Shown piece by piece: positions 1 through 6,863 of a stretch of 64,000 nucleotides of DNA. The notes under the pieces were generated by a model. That model was given only the letters and a program-made list of their open reading frames with translations, had not been told where the DNA came from and made no database searches. Position 1 is the stretch's first letter, and each line of letters starts with the position of its first letter. Origin of the DNA: Streptomyces sp. KMM 9044 (GTDB taxonomy: Bacteria; Actinomycetota; Actinomycetes; Streptomycetales; Streptomycetaceae); the NCBI RefSeq assembly GCF_024701375.2, contig NZ_CP113910.1, positions 2,232,001 to 2,296,000 of the forward strand. Direction: 5' to 3'. The translations under genes were made by a program, and so were the position numbers.

Positions 1-40
1 TGTCAGGTAAGCCGCTGACCTGCGAAAACGCACGGGAATC

Positions 41-88
41 GGACGGCCTCCGGAGCCGTGTGCGCAGGTTCGAATCCTGCCGGGGGCA
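41..88 (+). tRNA. 3' half of tRNA-Arg(CCG), probable attachment-site remnant
   Basis: The sequence contains an anticodon arm (stem 43-47 / 55-59, seven-base loop, anticodon CCG at 50-52), a T arm (64-68 / 76-80 with loop TTCGAAT) and the 3' acceptor strand CGGGGGC plus discriminator A at 81-88. No D arm and no 5' acceptor strand (GCCCCCG) lies upstream, so this is only the 3' half. Duplicated 3' tRNA halves are the usual att products of tyrosine-integrase elements in Streptomyces. The stop codons just upstream (8-10, 16-18) would suit the end of an integrase gene, but that gene lies outside the window, so its presence is inference. Confidence 0.7.
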
Positions 89-97
89 CTCCGGATC

Positions 98-133
98 AAG
101 CTTGTGACCTTCAGGAATGCGGGTCACAAGCTT
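98..133. terminator. Hairpin downstream of the tRNA remnant
   Basis: AAGCTTGTGACC (98-109) and GGTCACAAGCTT (122-133) are perfectly complementary over 12 bp with a 12-nt loop. It starts ten bases after the tRNA acceptor end, as expected for the terminator of the parental tRNA gene carried along with the att half. There is no U-tract, which is normal for high-GC actinobacteria. Confidence 0.6.
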
Positions 134-165
134 ATGCCCATGCCAAAGACGCAAAACGCAAGCGG

Positions 166-205
166 TGGGGTGGGGTGGGGTGGGGTGGGGTGGGGTGGGG
201 TGGGG
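166..205 (+). repeat. Pentanucleotide tandem repeat (TGGGG)8
   Basis: Eight uninterrupted copies of TGGGG lie between the tRNA remnant and the acetyltransferase gene. Four-G runs separated by single T residues are a strong G-quadruplex pattern on the plus strand. No plausible gene covers it. The rest of 134-337 shows nothing recognisable. Confidence 0.9.
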
Positions 206-337
206 TGCTGCCGTTTCGGCCTGGATTGTTTGCAGCAGCCTCACGGGGCACACCAGCCCCCATGCGGCCGGGCGACTTGCAGGAGCGACTGGAGACGGCT
301 CTCGCCGCCCGGGGTCCTCTCGGGTTGCGGTCAGTCG

Positions 338-883
338 TCACATCGGAATCTCGAAGTGCACCGCGGCGATGCCCGGTCCGTGTTCGCCGGTGGTACGGGC
401 GTCGAACACCTCCTTGGCCACGCTCCGCCAGAAGGGTTCCGTCCCCTTGATGTTCACGTTGGTGTGGAGGTAGATGCACTCGTAGCCCGGCGTGTCCGCG
501 ATGAAGTCGCATGCCGCGCCGACCAGGGTACGGGCGGGCCCTCGGCGTCGGTGGTCGGGCCGCGCGTAGACGCGGACCAGTGGGGCGGTGGTTCCGGACG
601 GGTAGCGTTCGGCCAGCCAACGCGGGTGGGGCGGGTGGTTGGGACCCTGTGACCGCACGCCGGTCGTGGCAACCACCTCGCCGTCGTGAACGGCCACGAT
701 CAGCAGGTGCCGGGGATCGTCGAGATACGTGCCCTTGATGTCCACCACGTCGTGATGCCACTGGGGCACGTACCCGTAGCCGAACTCGTTGCAGAAGGTG
801 TCGAACATGACGCGGCGCGCGCCGTCGACGTCGGCCGGTGTCGCGGGGCGCACGGTGTACTCGTGGTGCGCGGCCTGGGTCAC
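338..883 (-). CDS. GNAT-family N-acetyltransferase
   Basis: A 181-residue protein of GNAT size. The acetyl-CoA-binding motif is visible as RRRGPARTLV near residues 115-125, preceded by a beta-strand reading PLVRVYARPDHR, which is the usual strand 4 / helix 3 layout. The GTG start at 883 is chosen because GGAGGAG lies six bases upstream; a longer frame reaching 1081 lacks a ribosome site. The substrate cannot be read from the sequence. A TGAAAA/TTTTCA palindrome sits about 95 bp upstream, so metal-dependent control is possible but unproven. The gene is monocistronic and stands next to a degraded region. Confidence 0.75.
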   Translation of the reverse strand: MTQAAHHEYTVRPATPADVDGARRVMFDTFCNEFGYGYVPQWHHDVVDIKGTYLDDPRHLLIVAVHDGEVVATTGVRSQGPNHPPHPRWLAERYPSGTTAPLVRVYARPDHRRRGPARTLVGAACDFIADTPGYECIYLHTNVNIKGTEPFWRSVAKEVFDARTTGEHGPGIAAVHFEIPM

Positions 884-977
884 GGGGGCTCCTCCGTCTG
901 GCGTGTGCCGAGCGCACGGCAGCGTCGGCAGCGGGACCCGGGAGCCGCGCCGCCCGGGTCCCGCCACGCTAGCCAGC

Positions 978-992
978 TGAAAACACTTTTCA
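978..992. promoter_or_regulatory. Zur/Fur-like palindrome
   Basis: TGAAAA-CAC-TTTTCA is a 6-3-6 inverted repeat, an unusual AT-rich island in this sequence. It resembles the actinobacterial Zur box core (TGAAAATGATTTTCA), differing in the centre. It lies between the divergent acetyltransferase gene (start 883) and the remnant of an operon reading rightward from about 1100. Zur or Fur binding is inference from the pattern. Confidence 0.45.
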
Positions 993-1263
993 AGAAGGCT
1001 CGGGGCGCGTCCCGGCACCGGGCAATGCGGGCCCACACGGCGCGCGTCCGCCGCCGGCACCGTCCCGTCGACGAGGCACACGGCCGCGGTGTCGTCCGCT
1101 CAGGTGTCGCCCCGGCTTTCGCCCAGACCGGCAGCGCCGTGCTGCCCCGCTTCCCGGGCCACGGAGTGAGCGCGGTGTGTGCGGAGCCGTACCCCTTCTT
1201 CTGGCTGGACGGCGGCCCCGGCACCGTCCACCGCTACCGCGCCGACACTCCGGGAGGCGCCCG

Positions 1264-1466
1264 GTGACAGCGACCGCCCCCACCGATATACGGTCCGCCG
1301 CCCGCCCGGAGCTGCTCACCCTGCGCGGTCGTACCCCCGTCGTGCGCATCACGGCCGGCCTGCCGGAACCGCACCCCGGCTTCTGGGCCAGGCCCGAAGG
1401 GCTCGCCGCGGGCGGCATGAAGGCCCGGGCCGCCGTTTCCATGCTGGTGGGCGCACGCGAGCGCGG
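1264..1466 (+). pseudogene. 5' fragment of a PLP-dependent cysteine-synthase-family enzyme
   Basis: A GTG start overlaps the TGA of an upstream remnant (GTGA at 1264-1267), a typical operon coupling. The translation reads TPVVRITAGLPEPHPGFW and then PEGLAAGGMKARAAVSML. This matches the N-terminal region of beta-substituting PLP enzymes, with the Schiff-base lysine in GGMKAR. After about 67 residues the similarity stops and the frame runs into a different gene, so only the 5' fifth is left. The upstream frame ends in EPYPFFWLDGGPGTVHRYR, probably the tail of another lost gene. Such PLP enzymes sit in siderophore/diaminopropionate operons with MFS exporters, which is an inference here. Confidence 0.6.
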
Positions 1467-1615
1467 CCGGGATCTTCGCCGTCCTCACCGTCGCGCAGGC
1501 CCTGGTCCTGCCCGCCCGGGAGGTCGAACCGAGCAGGGGCACCGTGCTCGTGGACTGGCGCGAGGTCCTCGGCAACCGGACCTTCCTCGCCTTCGCGCTC
1601 GCCATGGCCGGCGAC
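1467..1615 (+). pseudogene. Internal fragment of an MFS transporter
   Basis: In a frame shifted from the preceding PLP fragment the sequence reads GIFAVLTVAQALVLPARE, then VLVDWREVLGNRTFLAF and ALAMAG. This looks like a transmembrane helix, a cytoplasmic loop and the start of another helix in MFS siderophore or drug exporters. About 50 residues remain; no start or end of a transporter gene is present. It is joined in frame to a methyltransferase fragment, so a gene finder may call the two as one protein, which would be an artefact. Confidence 0.5.
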
Positions 1616-2155
1616 AACCCCGAGCTGTACGAGGCCCGCTTCCCCGACCCCGACCGGCTCGCCGGACGCTGGACCGAGGACTGCCCGCGGCGGCACGGGG
1701 CGGGCCCGCGCGTGCTGGACATCGGCCGCGGCAGCGGCCGCGACGCCACCCACCTGCGCGGCGCCGGCCGCAGGGTGACCGGCGCTGACCTCTCCGAGGC
1801 GATGCTCGCCCACGCCCGCACCCACCCTCCCGGACCCGAGTACGTCCACACCGACCTGCACAACTTCGACCTGGGCCGGGCGGCCTTCGACGCGATCGTC
1901 TGCCTGGACAGCGCCCTGCTGTACTGCCACACCAACAACCAGCTCGACGGCTTTCTCGCCTCCTGCCGCCGCTCGCTGGTCCCCGGCGGACTGCTGGTCG
2001 GCGAGATGCGCAACGGCGCGTACTTCCTCGGCCGTACCGACCTGCTGGACGCACCCGCCGTCAGTTCCTTCGTCTGGCAGGGCACCGCCGACCGGTCCAC
2101 CACCACGCTCACAGTGGACCGTACGGCCCCATTCCTGTGCCGTACACGGGTCACG
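1616..2155 (+). pseudogene. Class I SAM-dependent methyltransferase, truncated at both ends
   Basis: The translation contains the SAM-binding motif I VLDIGRGSGRDATHL (the consensus GCGTG is altered to GRGSG), motif II VTGADLSEAMLAHAR and the post-motif FDAIVCLDSALLY, followed by SLVPGGLLVGEM. About 180 residues of a family that normally has about 240 are left. The C-terminal part diverges after TLTVDRTAPFLCRTR, and the N-terminus is fused in frame to an MFS fragment. Loss of the glycine-rich loop cysteine and the missing tail argue that it is inactive. Bases 2156-2318 hold no recognisable gene. Confidence 0.65.
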
Positions 2156-2318
2156 TGTGGACCCGGCCCGACTATCCGCCGGAACCGGGCCCGCCGCCGC
2201 GATAGGTGCCCCCCTGTCAGATCCCTTCGGATGCGTCCTTGTCGATCGCTTCAGGCGGTGCTCGGGCGCGCTCGGGCCGTGTCCGGTGAGCGCGCCCGGG
2301 GCGCGGGGTGCTCCGGTG

Positions 2319-2912
2319 TCACACGGGCGCCCCCTTTCTCCGCCCCGTCGGCCCCGCCCCGCGCAGCCCGCGCACGGCGAGGACGCCCGCGCCCACGACC
2401 GCGACGACGCACCCCGCGAGGACGACCAGCGCCGTGGTACGGCTGAGCCCCGGCAGCGTGTCCTCCCCGCCCGCGTCCGGCGCCGACAAGGTCAGGCCCT
2501 GGCAGGCGGACGGCGTGGCGACAGGCTCGGTGCCGTCCACGACCTGGAACTGGAACGCGTTGGTCTGGGTGTCGCCGTCGGTGGCCGTGACGGTGTAGGT
2601 GAGGGTGGTGACTCCCGCGCGCAGCGGGGTGACGGCGGCACAGGCGACGGAGCCGTCGGCCAGAACCGGCTGCCCCACGGGCACTGTGGTGCCGTCGGGT
2701 CCGGTCAGGCCGATCTCCGGCGTGGTGCCGGGCATCAGACGGTCGAAGGTCAGCGCGACGACGCTGGTTCCGGAGCCGGCCTTGGCGCCGGGTGCCGGCG
2801 TGGCGTCCTTCAGTGCGGTGTGGGCGTACGCGGGCGCGCTGCCGAGGAGCAGCAGCGCGCACAGGCAGCCCAGCAGGACGGCCGGCGCCCTCAGAAGTCG
2901 AAGTCCGCGCAT
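2319..2912 (-). CDS. copC: CopC-domain copper resistance protein, membrane-anchored
   Basis: A 197-residue exported protein. Residues 1-30 form a signal peptide ending APAYAHTAL, so the mature protein begins with the histidine that is the first Cu(II) ligand in CopC proteins. An Ig-like CopC/YcnJ-type domain follows (LTFDRLMPGTTPEI, GQPVLADGSVACAAV). A transmembrane helix (about residues 155-178) ends in a basic tail, giving the topology of a surface-anchored periplasmic-type copper carrier. The start overlaps the end of the upstream lipoprotein gene by 22 bp, so the two are one transcription unit. Some conserved CopC residues differ, so copper affinity should be tested. Confidence 0.8.
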   Translation of the reverse strand: MRGLRLLRAPAVLLGCLCALLLLGSAPAYAHTALKDATPAPGAKAGSGTSVVALTFDRLMPGTTPEIGLTGPDGTTVPVGQPVLADGSVACAAVTPLRAGVTTLTYTVTATDGDTQTNAFQFQVVDGTEPVATPSACQGLTLSAPDAGGEDTLPGLSRTTALVVLAGCVVAVVGAGVLAVRGLRGAGPTGRRKGAPV

Positions 2913-3622
2913 GCTGTCCGGTTGTCCATCGCCTCACGGGGGTGGACCACGAGGGCGACCGCGTCCTCGCCGGTCTTCTGGGCGTTGTTCACCGTCGTCA
3001 TGGCCTTGCCCGACTTGTCGGCGACGAACATCAGGTGCACCTCGTTCGGCGGTGTGGTCGCGCCGCCCTTCTCGAACTGGAAGTGCTCCCCGCCGTTGTC
3101 GTCCGCGCAGTGCTGGGCGTGCAGGTGGGCCATGTAGGCGTCGCCCGGCTTCAGGCCGGTCAGGGACACCGTCACCGTGGTGCCCTTCGGGCCCTGCGCC
3201 AGCCAGGCCGTGCCCTTGACGTCGTCCATGCCCGGCGGCCGGGTGTCCAGCACCTGAAGCGTGCCCTTCACCACCTCCGCGTCGGGGATCTTGTTCGCGG
3301 GGGTGGCCGAGGGGTCCCCCATCGCCATGTCGTCCATACCGTCCATGCCGTCCATGCCGTCCATGCCGTCCATGCCGTCCATGCTCTTGGAGGGGGATGA
3401 GGACGCGGCCGTGTCGGCGGACGTGTTCGAGGTGTTCTCGGAGGAGTCGCCGCCGCAGCCGGACAGCAGGGCGGCCGTCGCCGCCAGCGTGGCGCCGGCG
3501 ACGGCGAGACGGGTGCGCGGGCGACGCGGCACGGCCGCGGGCCCGTCCCGTTCGGGCATCACCGAAGGCACCACTGACGTGGTGTCACGCAGGGGCGGGC
3601 GGGCGGACGTGTGGTGGTTCAT
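2891..3622 (-). CDS. Cu/Zn-SOD-like or CHRD-like lipoprotein with Met-Asp-Gly repeats
   Basis: A 243-residue lipoprotein with lipobox LLSGC (Cys at about residue 56), after which the chain is low-complexity Ser/Thr. A run of five MDG triplets ending MDDMAMGD (about residues 80-102) offers many methionine thioether ligands typical of copper proteins. The C-terminal domain reads TVTVSLTGLKPGDAYMAHLH then AQHC, with a later TACADF pair, similar to extracellular Cu/Zn superoxide dismutase or CHRD folds. Several SOD histidines are not obvious, so enzyme activity is uncertain. The start at 3622 has GGGAG eight bases upstream. It is the first gene of an operon with copC and probably binds copper outside the membrane. 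Confidence 0.65.
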   Translation of the reverse strand: MNHHTSARPPLRDTTSVVPSVMPERDGPAAVPRRPRTRLAVAGATLAATAALLSGCGGDSSENTSNTSADTAASSSPSKSMDGMDGMDGMDGMDGMDDMAMGDPSATPANKIPDAEVVKGTLQVLDTRPPGMDDVKGTAWLAQGPKGTTVTVSLTGLKPGDAYMAHLHAQHCADDNGGEHFQFEKGGATTPPNEVHLMFVADKSGKAMTTVNNAQKTGEDAVALVVHPREAMDNRTACADFDF

Positions 3623-3809
3623 GGGTCAAACTCCCGATCGATGACTGAGGCCGGGGCCCGGACGACGAGACTGCGGCGGCGCACAGCAGGCCGTCGCGTG
3701 GCCATGGGCGGACACGGCCCGGGCCGAAGAGGACAGGCCGACGCGCCTGCGGGCAGGTCGGCCGTCGCCTGTCTCCCGGCCACGGCAACAACCGGACATC
3801 GGGCCGGAT

Positions 3810-4574
3810 TCAGGGCCGTACGGCGAGCAGCGGATCGGGAGACGGGCGGCTGACTGCGGACCGGCTCCGCGGTGGCCCTCTTCGGACGAGGACATGCCTC
3901 AGGGAGACGGGTGTCGGTTGCGGCCGCTCCCAGTCACCGGCGGCGGCCCGGTACGGCCGCGCCTCGCGCCCGTCGCCCGGGTGGAAGAGGACGCCGCAGA
4001 CCCGGCGCAGTGGTGCGAAGAGGAGGGCTGCCAGGGCCCGGCCGATCCGGTGGACGGCCGCCTCGCCCCGCCAGAGCCACAGCCCGCACACGACGGCGGC
4101 CAGCAGGTGCGTCAGGAGCATCCCGGCAGTACTCCCGTGCATCACAGCGGACAACAGCGGTGTGCCGGAAGCTGTCTCCACCACCCCGGAACGGGCCCCG
4201 TGATGGTGCACGGCCACGCCGGAGTGGGTGAAGACCGCCCCGTGGTGCATGCCGGAGGCCTGTTCCGTCCCCGGCCCACCGGCCGGGGCGTCCGGCGGGC
4301 GGATCAGCAGGTGGGCGAGGCTGAACAGCAGATGCAACAGCCCCTGCGCGCCCACCGTGGCTCCGACGACGGTCGCGGCGCCGCGTTCCCGGCCGGTCAG
4401 CCACCAGGCGCCCGGGACCGTCACGGCGAACGCGAGGCCCACCGCCCACCAGGGCAGGAGGTCGCCCGACATCAGGGCATGGCCCAGCGCTGTCGTCACC
4501 ACGCAGACGGCCGCCAGGACCCCGGCCCGCGCGAGACGCAGGACATCGGCGGCGTCTTCGGTGACGCCTGCCAT
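3810..4574 (-). CDS. Histidine-rich multi-span membrane protein (paralogue A)
   Basis: A protein of 254 residues from the ATG at 4574, chosen because GGAGG lies six bases upstream. Four likely membrane segments are seen: VLAAVCVVTTALGHALM, a WWAVGLAFAVTVPGAWWL helix, TVVGATVGAQGLLHLLFSL and LLTHLLAAVVCGLWLW. The loop between the third and fourth carries the histidine pairs MHHG and VHHHG. The C-terminal 60 residues are basic and probably cytoplasmic. It is clearly homologous to the protein at 5898-6671 with the same order ALGH...GR-ERG...HLLAA..GLWL. I do not recognise a named family. Its position beside copC and an ECF sigma factor suggests a metal-linked envelope role. Confidence 0.7.
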   Translation of the reverse strand: MAGVTEDAADVLRLARAGVLAAVCVVTTALGHALMSGDLLPWWAVGLAFAVTVPGAWWLTGRERGAATVVGATVGAQGLLHLLFSLAHLLIRPPDAPAGGPGTEQASGMHHGAVFTHSGVAVHHHGARSGVVETASGTPLLSAVMHGSTAGMLLTHLLAAVVCGLWLWRGEAAVHRIGRALAALLFAPLRRVCGVLFHPGDGREARPYRAAAGDWERPQPTPVSLRHVLVRRGPPRSRSAVSRPSPDPLLAVRP

Positions 4575-5094
4575 GCGGCACCTCCGGGACATCGGGGAGA
4601 CTTCTCAGGACCGACCGTTCCCGTTACTTACGGGTGGCCGGGCAGCCGCGTTCACGCATGCCATCGGTCGATGGAGGCGCGTGTGTCAGCACCGCTCGGT
4701 CACGTCCCGCTGTTCGGTGTAGCCGATCTTGTGTCTCCCGCCCCGCGGACACCGGCGCACCGGCCATCGGGGGCAGCGCCTCCCAGCGGAGCGTGATCCG
4801 CTGCACCGCTCCACGGGACACCATCCACCGTTCGAAGTGGCCCGGTCTGCCGTTCCGGCGGACCGGGCGGCGGAGCCGCTCGGCCCTCGCCCGGGGCACG
4901 AGGGCCCACCTGCCGTCGGACTCCCGCGGGGCCGCCGAGTGCCAGGGAGTCGTCCAGGCGTCGGGCGCGTCATCAGGAGTCCCGCTCCCATGCCGCACAG
5001 GCCCGGTGCTGTTCGCCGGGCAGTGCATCCACTCCGCCCGGCAGAGACGCCGACGTGACGGCGTTCCCCGGCCCCCGGAGCGACGTACGGCCTG
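4575..5094. other. Intergenic region with direct-repeat copy A
   Basis: This 520-bp gap lies between the start of membrane protein paralogue A and the end of the sigma-factor gene. It holds a 125-bp repeat copy at 4698-4822. Several frames are open on both strands, but none has a ribosome site, and differences between the two repeat copies do not favour third codon positions, so I do not call a gene. Upstream promoter elements for the leftward gene presumably lie at 4590-4690. Confidence 0.5.
4698..4822 (+). repeat. 125-bp direct repeat, copy A
   Basis: This segment, starting GGTCACGTCCCGCTGT and ending CCACGGGACACC, recurs in the same orientation at 9206-9330 with eight mismatches (about 94% identity). 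The mismatches fall in all three codon phases, which argues against a conserved protein. The nature of the repeat (small RNA, relic of a mobile element or regulatory block) is unknown. Confidence 0.85.
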
Positions 5095-5712
5095 TCAGGC
5101 CGCAGCGGCCACCGGCGTGCAGTGCTCGGCGTCGTCGAGCCACTCGATCAGCGAGGTGCGGGCTCGGGCGACGCGTGAGCGCACCGTGCCGATGGGGCAG
5201 TCGCTCACACCGGCCGCCTCCGCGTAGGGAAGTCCCACCAGCTGGGTGAGGACGAACGCTTCGCGGCGGTCGTCCGGGAGTGTGTCGAGCAGCTGGGCGA
5301 GGGCGATGCCGTCGTCGAAGCCGGGCAGACCGCGCGGCTGGGCACGTTCGGCGGCCGACTGCCAGTCATCGGTGTCCGACAGGCGCGGGCGGGAGGAGCT
5401 GTAGCGGATGCTGTCGATCACCGTGCGGCGGGCGATGGACAGCAGCCAGGTACGCGCCGAGGAACGGCCTTCGAACCGGTGCAGGCTGCCCAGGGCACGC
5501 AGGAACGTGTCCTGGGTCAGGTCGTCGGCACTCTGAGGGTCGGCGCCGAGAAAGGTCACGTAGCGGCGGACGTCTCGGTGCAGGGCGCGGACGAACTTCT
5601 CGACAGCGTCGGGGTCGCCGCTGCGGGCGGCGAGTGCCCACGCCGTGATCGACTCGTCTCCCGACACATCTTTCGATTCTTCGCGTGCTGAGGACAGGGC
5701 GGGAATGATCAC
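5095..5712 (-). CDS. ECF-family RNA polymerase sigma factor
   Basis: A 205-residue group IV sigma factor. Region 2 is seen as RYVTFLGADPQSADDLTQDT then FLRALGSLHRFEGRSSARTW (about residues 45-95). Region 4 reads LPDDRREAFVLTQLVGLPYA then EAAGVSDCPIGTVRSRVARA with the helix-turn-helix near the C-terminus (about 145-195). The GTG start at 5712 is chosen because GAAGGAG precedes it by about nine bases; the frame stays open upstream to 6114 only because of GC bias. No anti-sigma gene with a zinc-finger motif is adjacent. It lies between two paralogous Met/His-rich membrane proteins, which could act as its sensors or targets; this link is inference. Confidence 0.9.
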   Translation of the reverse strand: MIIPALSSAREESKDVSGDESITAWALAARSGDPDAVEKFVRALHRDVRRYVTFLGADPQSADDLTQDTFLRALGSLHRFEGRSSARTWLLSIARRTVIDSIRYSSSRPRLSDTDDWQSAAERAQPRGLPGFDDGIALAQLLDTLPDDRREAFVLTQLVGLPYAEAAGVSDCPIGTVRSRVARARTSLIEWLDDAEHCTPVAAAA

Positions 5713-5897
5713 CTGGTGTCTCTCCTTCTCGGGAATCCAGGGAACCGATGTCCGGGGCGGCGCGCGCAGAACAGCGGGCGGCACGGCGGAACCGGTGAAG
5801 GGTGAACGGCCGGGCACAGCTGTGTGCGGCCGATGCCCGAGGCAGGGAGCCGACGGCTCGACGTCTGTGTGGACGGGCCTCGGGAAACCGGCTGTCG

Positions 5898-6671
5898 TCA
5901 GGCGACAGCGGTCCCGGCGGGCGGTCCCCGAGTAGCGATCGCGTGGGTGAGAAGGAGTTGCCGCAGCCCGCGACCCGTACGGGCCCGGCGGGACCGGACG
6001 CGTGGGCGGTCCGGCGGCGAGGGCAGCCGGAAGACCAGGCGCAGTGGTGCGACGAGCCAGCCGGCGAGCGCCCGCAGGATGCGGAAGGCGGCGCGTTCGC
6101 CGTGGGCGAGCCACAGGCCGGACAGCAACGCGGCCAGCAGGTGGGCGGCGAGCATGCCCGCCGAGGACATGCCGCCCATGCCGTGATCCAGGGAATGCGC
6201 GACCCCCATGGGACCCATCGATCCCATGGAGTGCGCCGCCCCCGTCATGTGGTCCATCGACCCCATGGAGTGCATGGCGCCCGTCCCGTGGTCCATGGAG
6301 CCCACGGACGTCGACATGGCGTCATACCCCGCGCCCGGCCCGGAGGGCGAACCGCACAGCAGGTGGCCCAGCCACTGCTGGACGAGCGACCTGCCGCTGG
6401 ACGGTTCCGGGTGCACGAGGGCCTGGGCGAACGAGAACGACGAGTGGAGGACGGCCTGAGCGGCCACCGCGACGGAGCCGACCAGGACCGGCCCGCGCTC
6501 GCGTCCTGCCAGCCGCCAGGCCGTGCAGCCGGTCACAGCCGCCCCTGCGGCCAGGGCCCACCAAGGCACCGGGACCCCCGACATCATGACGTGACCCAGG
6601 GCAGTGAGCAGCACGCAGACGGCCGCGAACACCGCGGCCCGTAGCGTGCGAGAACACCACCCGACAGTCAT
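5898..6671 (-). CDS. Met/His-rich multi-span membrane protein (paralogue B)
   Basis: A 257-residue paralogue of the protein at 3810-4574. Shared segments are the first helix ending LLTALGHVMMSG, the WWALAAGAAVTGCTAWRLAGR helix with RERG, the AVLHSSFSFAQALVHPE segment and the AAHLLAALLSGLWLAHGE helix. The central loop is strongly enriched in methionine and histidine (repeated MHSMGSMDHMTG-like units, about residues 118-165), a pattern seen in copper-handling proteins. The basic C-terminus is poorly conserved. The gene lies just upstream of the sigma-factor gene on the same strand, 185 bp away. No enzyme motif is visible; copper sensing or storage at the membrane is inference. Confidence 0.7.
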   Translation of the reverse strand: MTVGWCSRTLRAAVFAAVCVLLTALGHVMMSGVPVPWWALAAGAAVTGCTAWRLAGRERGPVLVGSVAVAAQAVLHSSFSFAQALVHPEPSSGRSLVQQWLGHLLCGSPSGPGAGYDAMSTSVGSMDHGTGAMHSMGSMDHMTGAAHSMGSMGPMGVAHSLDHGMGGMSSAGMLAAHLLAALLSGLWLAHGERAAFRILRALAGWLVAPLRLVFRLPSPPDRPRVRSRRARTGRGLRQLLLTHAIATRGPPAGTAVA

Positions 6672-6863
6672 GGCGCCTCATCTTCGCAGTCCGGGTCACC
6701 TGGGTCACGGAAGGGTACGGAAACGACCCAGGTATCCGACTCAGGCCCGCCGTTGTGATCCACACCACAGCAGCGGGCGGGAACTCGCCGGTCGTTCCTG
6801 CCGACTCCTACCGAGGCCCCGGGAAGTACCGCCGGGCGGAGTCGGGGTGGAGGAGGGGCGCCG

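Noticed and set aside
1..60. Complete tRNA gene
   Set aside because: No D arm or 5' acceptor strand complementary to CGGGGGC can be found upstream of the anticodon arm.
4624..5028. Possible small gene within direct-repeat copy A
   Set aside because: No ribosome site, and mismatches between repeat copies do not favour third codon positions.
5713..6114. N-terminal extension of the sigma factor
   Set aside because: The frame is open but reads low-complexity Arg/Pro sequence, overlaps the 3' end of another gene and has no ribosome site; GTG 5712 has one.
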